A stretch of DNA of 64,000 nt, taken from Pseudopyrenochaeta lycopersici (Eukaryota > Ascomycota > Dothideomycetes > Pleosporales > Pseudopyrenochaetaceae). Numbering within the stretch: the first letter of the stretch is position 1; each line of letters starts with the position of its first letter. This document shows, one piece after another, positions 1-8,900 of this stretch. Under the pieces are notes generated by a model. That model saw only the letters and a program-made list of their open reading frames with translations, was not told the DNA's origin and searched no databases. The stretch covers positions 1-64,000 of the forward strand of contig NHZP01000090.1 in NCBI GenBank assembly GCA_003313425.1, in the 5' to 3' direction. A program made the translations under genes and the position numbers.

Positions 1-245
1 CTGCTTTCTGCCGCAGAGATACTCCATCATCCACACTTCCAGCACGTTTGAACCTCCTTTTTATACCTTACTCTGCTCCGCAGCTCATCTATCTCTCAGA
101 AACCTCCTGCCCTAGCTGCGGACACTGCCACAGACTGTGCACTGCTGCCTCGCGCTCCTGCTGCTCCTATCGCCGCTTGTATTGCTGCTACTTAGCCTGC
201 TGCTTAGTCTGCTGCTCGGCCTGCTGCTCAGCCTGCTGCTTAGAC
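1..245 (-). pseudogene. C-terminal fragment of a degraded OrsD/recombinase-like protein
   Basis: On the minus strand this segment reads as a Gln-rich run (from CTG/CTT-type triplets on the plus strand) leading into a short region with a CxxCG motif. It is closely similar to 32870-33130, the C-terminal end of the RIP-damaged OrsD/tyrosine-recombinase-like gene described there. The match covers the CTGCCGCAGAGATACTCC stretch and the following Cys-coding region. The fragment runs off the left edge of the window, so its full extent is unknown. Stops in the frame indicate a dead copy. Confidence 0.5.
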
Positions 246-430
246 CGCCCCTCGTTACGGTTACACCTTCTTATAAGTTTACTACTACTCTAGTCGCTAA
301 CTCCTTTTTTGCCCCTACTCTAGTTGTTTACTCCTTATTTACCCCCTACTTTACTACTTTCCTTCTTATTTACCCCTACTTTAGTCGTTTGCCCCTCTTT
401 TACCCCTACTTAACTTACCCTAACCTTTAA
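246..430. repeat. Decayed 30-bp minisatellite
   Basis: Successive units of about 30 bases share a core like CCCCTACTCTAGT followed by TTTACTCC. The same minisatellite is better preserved at 10644-10890, where it occupies the same place relative to the secreted repeat-protein gene. The ORFs across it are Leu/Pro/Thr-rich artefacts of the repeat. Confidence 0.6.
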
Positions 431-1440
431 CCTAAATACTTTACTACTATTACTTACTTTACCTACACTTTTAAAATCCTACTTATAACTCTTCTTTATC
501 TTCTAATCTTCTAATCTTTCTATAGAACTCTAACCTAACCTCTATTACCTAATTTATAACCTATTACTTCTTCTTCTTCTACTAATATACATAACTCTTC
601 TCTATAATACTAAATACCTCTATGCTTATCCTTCTACTATTACTAAATTAAATTACTATATCATTCTAATTAATAACTTATCCCCCTTGTTATATAAAAT
701 AACTATTTACCTAAACTAACCCCAAATTTATTATTATTACCCTAGTTGCTTTATTATGTCTTCTCTATTAAAACTCTTTTACATGCCCTTCTACTAACTA
801 GTTCTACTTAATACTTGTGCTACTATCTAGCCTCCTTAAACTTACACATTTATATCTAATAAGAATACTCTTAATCTTAATTTTAATTAATCTCTTACTG
901 CTACTAATCTACTCTCTATTATATCTTAACACTTTTTAACCTACTCTTATTAAACTCTAAAATAACTTACTCTTCTTATTAAATATAAGGAGAAACCTTA
1001 GAAGTACAGTATAGGAAGGACTAATAACTATTACTAATTAACAGAACCTTTAGAAGTAGAGGACATATAGAAGAAAGTAGGAGACAGAACTTAATAAGGA
1101 ATATAATTATAATCAACACACAATTAATTTATCGTAATTATTAATTCTGCAAAGCGTATTTTAGTATTTTATCTAACACTTCTATACCTTTTACTTAACT
1201 CTACCTTATTCTTAATTAACTCTAAACCTACTCTCTAACCCCCTAAATAATAATACTATTACTACTTACCTCTAATACAATCCTTACCCTTCTTTTTACA
1301 ATTCTTTTTTATGCTTTATACACTGCTTTTTATTACTCCCTTATCTATAGTAGCTTGTTACAACCCTAATAAATCGACTTGCTTATTAACAATCTATATT
1401 TTGTACTTTACTCGCTTGTAGAAACTACTAACGATCTATC
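431..1440. other. AT-rich, RIP-eroded spacer without recognisable gene
   Basis: The stretch is dominated by TA, CT and AT words with stops in all frames. I see no coding signal. Its right end (about 1380-1440) resembles 11575-11652, so it belongs to the duplicated block. Confidence 0.6.
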
Positions 1441-2664
1441 TTAGAAATCTGCACCAGTGAAGTCTAAATCTGCACCAAACTCCAAATCTGGTCTAGCTGA
1501 GTCGCCATTACACGCTGACTCAACCCCCACCTGGCAAATCCCTGCCTGCCCAAGTCTACCACCTTCCTGGCCTCGCTGTGCCTCCCTCTTCGCCACTGGT
1601 TGCGCCTCCTCAGAGCTTTGGTCTTGTATCGTCTGTCCGATGAAGATTCCATCTGCCACCCCGCCAATACCCTCACTTACACCCTCAACCACCCCACCAA
1701 CACGACTACCTCGCCCGCGTCCACCACGTCCCCGGCCTCGCTGCGGCTCCCTCTTGGCCACTGGCTGCGCCTCCTGAGAGGTCTGGTCTTGGATTGTCTG
1801 TCCGATGAAAATTGCGTCTGCTGCGCCGCCAATCCCCTCACTTACGCCCTCCACAACACCGCCAACACGACTACTCGCCGCGTCCACCACGTCCCCGGCC
1901 TCGCTGCGGCTCCCTCTTCGCAACTGGCTGCGATTCCTGAGAGGTCTGGTCTTGGATCGTCTGCCCAATGAAAATAGCATCTGCTGTACCGCCGATACCT
2001 TCAGTTACGCCCTCAACGACGTCGCCAATACGACCAGCTCGCCCGCGTCCACCACGTCCTCGGCCTCGCTGTGGCTCTCTCTTCGCTACTGGCTGCGATT
2101 CCTCAGACGTCTGGTCTTGGATCGTCTGTCCGATGAAGATTCCATCTGCCACCCCGCCGATACCTTCAGTTACACCCTCAACAACACCGCCAACACGACC
2201 CGCCCGGCCACGTCCACCGCGGCCCCGGCCTCGCTGTGGCTCTCTCTTCGCCACTGGCTGCGCCTCTTGAGATGTCTGGTCCTGGATCGTCTGCCCGATG
2301 AAAATTGCGTCTGCTGCGCCGCCAATCCCCTCAGTTACACCCTCAACAACACCGCCAACACGACCCGCCCGGCCACGTCCACCGCGGCCCCGGCCTCGCT
2401 GTGGCTCTCTCTTTGCAACCGCCTGGGCCTCCTCAGAACTCTGGTCTCGGATTGTCTGGCTCCTGATGCTGTTAGTAACCTAGTATATTGTTCGCTGTGT
2501 GGGACCTACAGATCATCAACACCTGCAGGTACATCAAGGCCAACCGTGGTTAGAAGCCCAGACGGGAGGCTATCAGAGAGACCCTCTGAGAGGACAACAG
2601 GTGCGGCATTAGCAGTCATGCCTGCAGTAAACGCCAAAATGGCCGCGACCGTTGATGCTCGCAT
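1441..2664 (-). CDS. Secreted tandem-repeat protein with Lys-Arg sites, KEP-like (frameshifted)
   Basis: Exon 1 (2664-2510) begins with a clear secretion signal, MRASTVAAILAFTAG, followed by an Ala-rich cleavage region near residue 20. A 47-base intron (2509-2463) joins it in phase to exon 2. Exon 2 encodes 55-residue repeats (165 bases each), every one starting AKRE-PQRGRG, passing through an Arg/Gly-rich block, GGVVEGVTEGIGG and FIGQTIQDQ, and ending with another Lys-Arg. Six KR sites lie at this spacing. Secretion signal plus regular dibasic sites is the layout of fungal Kex2-processed repeat precursors (KEP or dikaritin-type), but no UstYa-like partner is visible. Two single-G losses near 1870-1885 break the frame after the third full unit; the frame then stays open to the stop at 1441. 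About 392 residues would result if it were continuous. A damaged second copy lies at 11653-13045. Divergent neighbour: the gene at 3733. Gene structure is fairly sure; peptide function is inference. Confidence 0.7.
1570..2420 (-). repeat. 165-bp coding tandem repeats
   Basis: Anchors GATGAA(A/G)AT recur at 1639, 1804, 1967, 2132 and 2297. The spacing is 165 except 163 between 1804 and 1967, where two bases are lost. Units differ by scattered substitutions. The second locus has six anchors (11850, 12017, 12181, 12346, 12511, 12676), so unit number varies between copies. Confidence 0.85.
2463..2509 (-). other. Intron of the repeat-protein gene
   Basis: On the minus strand the intron starts GTAGGT, has a branch point TTACTAAC and ends ATCAG. 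Removing it joins codon CT|G in frame. The second gene copy keeps the same GTAGGT donor and TACTAAC branch at 12842-12890 despite RIP, which supports it as a real intron. Confidence 0.75.
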
Positions 2665-3732
2665 AGTGAACGGGGCTTTGTTAAGGATTGGTAGTCTTGA
2701 AGTTAGGGAAAAGAGCGCTGAGTGAAATCATTCACAGAAGATGCGTGTCTAGAAATGAAATAGAGAGATGCTAATGATATGAGTTCTAATTAGGGTAAAA
2801 GATGCTTATTTTATATCCTTTCAAGATACCTCCTATAAGGACGAAAATCGTGCCCCTAACATGCCAAGCTGCTTGCATCGTTTCGACATGTTAGCTACCA
2901 AGCCAGACGCATAAACGATAGCCCTTCAAACCTATCTGTTTGTCAGCAAAAACAATCGTATAATAAGGGAGGCTCTTGAAGAAACTCGTAGGGTTTGTTC
3001 TTGGCAGGGACGTCGCGACATAGACGACAACAATGACTAGACCCGCATTGCCTTGGCATGAACGGTACTTCCCTAGCACCCCCAGTGCACGGCCTATTCG
3101 GCATAACGCGGCCGAACTTGACACAATCGCGCTAATTAATCACCACACTGAACAGAAGGGGGCATAAACGAAGCAGCCGTATTGGGTAACAGGATCAGCG
3201 GCTAAGAAACACCTGTCTGGTCTGTGTAGTGTTTCAAAGCCTTCTAGAAGCTGCTGTAAGTGTCTTAGCGCAGCTCGTGCATTTACTCCGACCTCTAACA
3301 GTCTGTGCGTCTCCACTGCACCTCCCTTGGCGAACTGTTTCAACCGCTGGTTCTCACTTCCCCAACACAGGCCCAACAGTCGGGATTTACTGACATGCTA
3401 GTTACTTGGACGTTTAGCTATTCTCGCTATGCTGTTTTGTTGACAACTAAGGTCTTTGCATGATGCAGCAGGGACGTAGAGAAACGCTAGTGTTAGGTAT
3501 GCTGTCTTTACCTTGTGCTGCGCTTTACACCAAGTCCGTATGCGATATGCGGCAGCGAGGTAACGGCTACAAAAAACCGACGCTCTTTCGGCATCTGTCT
3601 CTGCTGCATTTCCTTCATCTTTGGATTCGCTGTGCCCCTTTCTCTTTTCTTTCGTCTATTCTTACCTACCCAGCCTAAACGTCCTGTCCTCCTATTTGTC
3701 TATCTATCTCCTCTTACGCCTGCCTACCAAAA
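2665..3732. promoter_or_regulatory. Shared divergent promoter region of the two secreted-protein genes
   Basis: This 1.07-kb spacer separates a minus-strand and a plus-strand gene, so it probably carries both promoters. It is well conserved with 13046-14192 in the second block. A CT-rich tract (about 3630-3720) precedes the plus-strand start, as is common upstream of fungal start codons. Short ORFs occur (2891-3124 and 3140-3376, minus; 3460-3678, plus), but they have no recognisable domain and some lack an ATG. I do not call them genes. Confidence 0.5.
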
Positions 3733-4536
3733 ATGCACTTCACTTGTCGTACAGTTCTGATGGCTGGCCTTTTACAGTCTGTAAGAGGCATAGCCATGGA
3801 TAATCTTACCGTAGAATTCAACACGGCGGTTGCTAGTGGCGGTGTTGGCATCCCCGTGGAGCGTGAGTTGCTATCTACGCTGTGCACAGCAACATGACCC
3901 TAACACGTAGGCCCCGCAGCCACCATAGATCCTGCCGTGGCTGTAAGGATAGGCACAGAGCAGAGGCTTCCTGGCTCCTACACGCTCCTTCTGGTTGATG
4001 AGGCCAGATGCAATGCATCCTCTCCGTCTCTTTGCTCTATGCAGTCGGGTCTGGTGTCCTCCCATCAGCTTACGTTTCTCGCGGGCAAGATGGTGTACGA
4101 GCTTGTCAACCCAAAAAAGCCCTCCTCGCAGGCACCTTATGCTATGGAATTGCCAACTAGTAACCTGCCTCTACTGGATGGCTCTACACAGCTTCTTCTA
4201 AACACAACAGATGGCCAACCTGAGGACCCGGCAGCGTTGTTTGTGGAGCCGTGGGCTAGCCTACACACCGTCGCAGGGAACGTGTACAATGCACCAAGCA
4301 AACAGGAGGTAAAAAGAAGCCTGGAACGATCAAAAAGCAAGAGACCTACTAGGACTGGGTCTGAGAAAGCGCGCAAAACTCGGGAGGCTAGGCCCAAGTC
4401 AACGAGGCCGGCTATGAATATTACTGTAAACTTTGACAGCGAGAACAAGAACGAGAATAAGAACCACGGCGAGTTACTACACAGCACACCTCTTGTCTGG
4501 CTTTTTGCAGCTCTTACCGTGTTAGTAGCTGTTTAA
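3733..4536 (+). CDS. Secreted, probably GPI-anchored protein (weakly PEBP-like)
   Basis: The start at 3733 gives an N-terminal signal (MHFTCRTVLMAGLLQ). Exon 1 (3733-3862) is joined to exon 2 (3911-4536) across a 48-base intron, giving about 251 residues. After the signal the chain reads LTVEFN then PGSYTLLLVDEA, a pattern that recalls the first strands of phosphatidylethanolamine-binding proteins (YTLVMVDPDAP). The ligand-site DPDxP is not kept, so this is a weak hint. Then come N-glycosylation-type sites (NASS, NTT, NIT), a strongly basic Lys/Arg/Ser-rich stretch near residues 190-220, an Asn/Glu-rich spacer and a hydrophobic tail ending LFAALTVLVAV, typical of a GPI-attachment signal. It looks intact. 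Two damaged copies exist (14193-14996, 22956-23296). Function unknown. Confidence 0.7.
3863..3910 (+). other. Intron of the GPI-protein gene
   Basis: Consensus donor GTGAGT, CCCTAAC branch-like sequence and acceptor CACGTAG; removal restores one frame from the signal peptide to the GPI tail. In the second copy (14323-14370) the donor is GTAAGT, a RIP-type change that still fits a donor. Confidence 0.75.
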
Positions 4537-4837
4537 ATTACACAGCGTAGTCTTACAAGCATATTGTGGATAATCTTCCTTGTGTGGTCTTCGCTCAAGA
4601 CCAGACCCAAAGACTGCATTAGTTCGCGGACGCTTCTACTTAAATATCCTGCCTATAGACCTTGACAGTCAGCAGCGGAACAACGACAGTATCTCGCATT
4701 TAGGCAAGGTTTTTCGGTTAGACGTGGTCCCGGCCACTTAAGAGCCCGTCCCAAAAACTCAGCTCTTAATAACAGCTACCTATGAGCTTTTTTTTTTGCG
4801 TCTGCCGTTAGGGTTAGCTCGTCTTAGCTGCTGCGGC
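4537..4837. other. 3' flank shared among block copies
   Basis: No gene seen. The first 200 bases match 23297-23515 almost base for base apart from C-to-T type changes, so this is part of the repeated block. A T run sits near 4786-4797. Confidence 0.5.
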
Positions 4838-5368
4838 TTAAGGGATGGAACCTTTGTCGTAGATGTCACCAATCCACCACCGCCCCCTATGCGCAGACTG
4901 AGAACCATGCAAATATTCCTTTAAGGCCTCTACTCGATGGTTGCACGCCATAGGTTCTGCCCTCTGTCCAACAACGCTACTCCAGTCTTCGAACGATGGC
5001 CAATCCGCATCATCTCCTCCCTCAGTTCGCTGGCCACTACGATCGCTCGGAACTCCGCTTTCTCTCAGCCTGAGATAGTCAAGCATCTGGTGCACTTGCG
5101 CTTTTGTGCAAGCAACCCGCAGTCGGCGGCTTTCATTTCTGCGAAGGACGCCTACTTCTCTGAATGTCTGGCAGAGGCGGCGCTTGTGGTGTTCGTTGAT
5201 GGACCGGTTGGTGCCAGTCGTCTACTCTGAAGTAAGCACATCGATTGGAAACCTAGCAGTAGCCAGTCGATATGGCTCAGCCTGCTCGTGAACGGAGTCT
5301 ACATCTTTCACCTCTACTCGTTGCTTCTTCCTTCCCTTAACAGCCGTTTTATCGCCTTTGCGTTTCAT
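4838..5368 (-). pseudogene. Small ORF of unknown family with one premature stop
   Basis: Reading from ATG at 5368 gives a basic N-terminus (MKRKGDKT), then an open frame to TAA at 4838 (176 codons) interrupted by one TAG at 5222-5224. The copy at 29913-30443 has TGG (Trp) at that spot, so the stop is a RIP-type G-to-A change. The chain is hydrophilic and rich in Arg, Glu and His, with no signal peptide or membrane segment and no domain I recognise. Two copies in one frame suggest it was a real protein; its role in the repeated block is unknown. It points toward the gene at 3733, tail to tail. Confidence 0.5.
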
Positions 5369-5498
5369 AGGAGCGGTTTTTGTATAATAGAGCCTAGGAA
5401 AATAGCTTCTTATGGAATAGGCACGCTATAGAGTGGTAGGTGGGAAGGCTATATAAAGTTTTGAAGTTCGCGAAGCTACGTTGTTCGCACAGGCATCT

Positions 5499-5590
5499 TG
5501 CCCCTAGGGGCAGGCATTACTTCCCACGCTTGTTAACCCCCCTAGGGTCTTGCCCCCGGAGGCCAACTCAATTCTTGCCCCTGGGGGCAA
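5499..5590. repeat. Cluster of TTGCCCC / GGGGCAA palindromes
   Basis: Three near-perfect palindromic units occur in 92 bases: TTGCCCCTAGGGGCAG at 5499, a degenerate CTTGCCCCCGGAGGCC near 5549, and TTGCCCCTGGGGGCAA at 5575. The same cluster with the same spacing follows the small ORF copy at 30573-30665, and a lone perfect copy is at 27981. They could form hairpins or bind a dimeric protein. Confidence 0.75.
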
Positions 5591-5628
5591 CCTAACATAA
5601 CCCTAAAGGTACAGTTTAGGTACATAGT

Positions 5629-5914
5629 ATGATGCTGCAGGGGATACGTGTCGAGATTAACGACTGCAGTACCATGCTGCTTGCAGACCAAGACGCCAAA
5701 GTCTTCAAGAAAGCATTATCAAGTAGTTCTAAGCCTTTGTCTACCTGTCCGAAGGTTAAGGATGCGTATTCTACACGAGTAGCAATAGAATTACAATGAC
5801 ATCGCGTAATGTAAGCAACCGTATATTTTGATCAATGTCTTCGCTCCTTCTCGTAACAGTACATTTTTAAGGGTACTTATTAGAAGAACTAGGGCTGATA
5901 TGCTGCAGCATCAT
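5629..5914. repeat. 12-bp inverted repeat next to the recombinase-like gene
   Basis: ATGATGCTGCAG at 5629-5640 is exactly inverted at 5903-5914. The left arm starts at the point (5630/5631) where similarity to the other block copy (ending near 30707) stops. The space between holds no gene that I can see. Confidence 0.45.
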
Positions 5915-5978
5915 TGTACTCTAGCTACTTGGTAGAGATCTAGCGTCGTTATGACGACCCCAAAAGTACTCTAAAATC

Positions 5979-8900
5979 TTAGTACTCTAAGCGTGCCTTT
6001 TGTAGCATTTGCGTCCATACCCAAAGCTGTCGCAGCATCTCAGTACCTTCAACGTTGGCAACAACCAACTTCCTACATAGCCACATGGTCACGTCAACAT
6101 CGTCCAGGTCACGGTACTCCTCCTCACCCTCCTCTTCTATCGTTGTCAACAAGTCGAAGGCGTACCTTGTATCGGTACATTGGTATAGCCCGACAACTGT
6201 ATCGTATACCAAGCGCCCGTATTGACAACGTTCCAGAGGTTGCTCTCTCCAGACTCCGTCGCTTGATTTTGCCCACCTGTCACAAATTTCTCGAGGCACA
6301 GCGCACCTCGCACAACCACCTTTCGCTTTGAAACCTTCAAGAAAGATGGCTTCGCCCATGCGGATCGACCGCTGTGTTAATCCCCCGCGCCTACAGTTGC
6401 TCAAACTGTGATTGATCTTGGTATCTTCGAGCCCGCGTCCAGCACAGAATCCACATTTTCCCATCCACCACTTCAACGTGTTGTGCCAGCCCTGTACTTC
6501 ATCGTCGTTGTCCCAGCCGTAACCACATAGCAGTGGGGAGATTACGCTTGAATTAGGGCTCTTTGTCGCTGATGGCTGGGATCGTCTGAAGTTGAAAGCA
6601 CTTATAAGCATTTCAAACACGAAAAGAAGCCTCAAGACTGCACTGCCACCCAGAGAGACGCGTTGCCGGAACCAGAACTCTACCTGATTCTTCGCCATGA
6701 TATCTACTCCGTTCTCCTCACTAAGTCTTTCCATCAAAAAGGCTCCAAGGATGTGTTCATCGTAAGCACAAAGTGCAGCAATAGTCCTCTTTACTACCAG
6801 CTTCATTTGGCATTTCCCATCCCCGTCAAGCGACTTCTCCGCCTGCTCTCTCCAATAACTTCTTTCGGCCTCGTGCTTGGCGTCACCTAGCCGGACGCCT
6901 GTAATGATATCTGCACACACAAATTCAGTCATGGAGCATAAATCGCACCAGCTAGCACCCCTTGAGCGCCGTGGAAGCTCGAGCGCTTGAAGCCAATCGA
7001 AAATTTGTCGAGCTCTTGCGGAGCTACGGTGACGGTTGCAGTGCTCAAGTAGGTGATCGGGCTCCATCTTCCCACTGTCCGCGTAACAAAGCTGGCAGCC
7101 AACGTTTCTCCAGCGTACGAACTCTTTATCTATACCGTGCAGCCGGTGGCGGGAATCAAAGCGTCTGTTGAGTTCTGCTTCTTCGCTCGTGATGTGGGCC
7201 AAAATCTTTTTCCTCTCCTCGATCACTCTGTCGCGCTCGAAGTGACTTGGGCGACTAAAGATAGGCATACAACCTAGCCATGCTTGTTTTAGTGTGCTTT
7301 TGTAAAAGGCAACTTCGACTTCCTTCGCCCACGGGCCTTGGCCGATCTTGTGTGGCATGGGCTTGAGGAGGGCTTGCTCATTCGGTGGGGATGAATCTAT
7401 GCCCGTTCGCTGAGTGGTACAACGCCGTTTTGGAGAACTATCGCTGGAAGAAGACGGCACCTTACGCTTTTGACCTTCGATCGTCTCGATACAGGCGTTG
7501 TGAGCTGCTGGTTCTAGCTGCAGAAACTTGTGCCACTCGTTCGATGCCCATTCGTAAATATTGAGCAGCGCAGGTTGAAGCGTATCCGGGAATGCACCGT
7601 CAATTCCATATGACATGCCTCTTTGCAGTGGTCTGTGCCCACTCTGCCATGCATATGCTACATTCGGATCTGCCTTTGTGCTTCGGTCGTCATGCCTGTT
7701 GAAAGGTTCTGATATGTGTCGAATATGTTTATCGGTTACTGCAATCACTAGCTGTCGATATGTCCTAACGCTCAATCGGAAACCCACAGTGCTCGTGGTT
7801 TGACGCTCGAGTGCCTTCGTAAGCACCGACGTCTTCAATGGCTCTTTTGGAACAGTCGGCAATGAAAAGAGAAGCGTGCTATCGATGTCCCCTGCGTGGA
7901 ACTCTCGATGGAGCATGCATACAAATGGCCGAATGAACACAAGATAATAGTAGAGAAGCCGACCAACTTCATCTGGCATGAATCTCACCACGTAGAACTC
8001 ATGATTGGTCGAGCGCCGGGACTTGGCGTGCCTGAAGATCAGCGCCATCTTACGTGAATATACACACACACCACGAGATGTCGAAGATCCGTTGCAGTGC
8101 TCGAGCGCTGACAGTTCTGTTCCCCTTGGAGCCTGTCCTCCCAGCAAATACAGCGACAACATCATCAGCTCGGTCATTTGACTGTATAGCTCTAGGTACC
8201 GGCGGACCGCTTGGTCGTCCCAGTCATCATCAGCCAGCAGTCCATTAACCGTCGCCAAGGAAGCCCTGCGAGATAGCTCTAGGTACGATTCTGAGAGGCC
8301 ATTCGCACTGTCAGTCACGAAGGAATAGCCGGCGGAAGTATCAGCAAGATGGTCACGAATGCTACCCAGATCGATTGGCGGACTCCAACCATACATAAGT
8401 TCACTGCATACTGCCAAAGTGTCCTGAATAGAGTCGTGGCTGATCTGACGGAACTTCGCCATGGAAAGGCTATGTTTTTCCCAAGAGACGACCTGGCCGT
8501 CTTGGCTCCAAGTCACGCGGAATGAGGGCCCTTCTGAGCGACTGCTTACCCTCCCGTAATCGCGTAGGCTAAGAAGCTCATTCATTGGCGTTGGCGATCC
8601 CAGGCACAAATTTTTTCCACGGGCCTGATTGAGGAGCTCCACTTGTCCATGGCGTGGTCTAACGCTCCAACCCAGGCCAACATGAGCAAACCGAGGAAGA
8701 GTAGCTTCGAGGATAATCATTCGAACGCAATAGATCATGGCAGACAATTTTGACGTATAATTCCCCGCGCGTTCGAATGTAGAGCCACCTTGAGTCAAGC
8801 CAAGAACACCGCTGGAGTATATCAGAAGGGTGGAGGACGGCGTGCCATCCTCATATTCCTCTGTTGATAGAAAATATACAAAGCGGAAGAGCATATCTTC

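Noticed and set aside
1570..2420. Possible CRISPR-like array
   Set aside because: 165-bp units are coding and contiguous, without spacers, in a eukaryotic context with introns.
1805..2725. 306-codon plus-strand ORF across the tandem repeats
   Set aside because: It is the antisense of the spliced minus-strand gene, which has a signal peptide, an intron and KR periodicity; the plus frame is just Pro/Thr/Ser-rich repeat shadow.
2891..3376. Minus-strand gene in the shared promoter region
   Set aside because: The two open pieces lack a good start (one begins at TTG), are separated by a TGA that is also a stop in the second copy, and have no recognisable domain.
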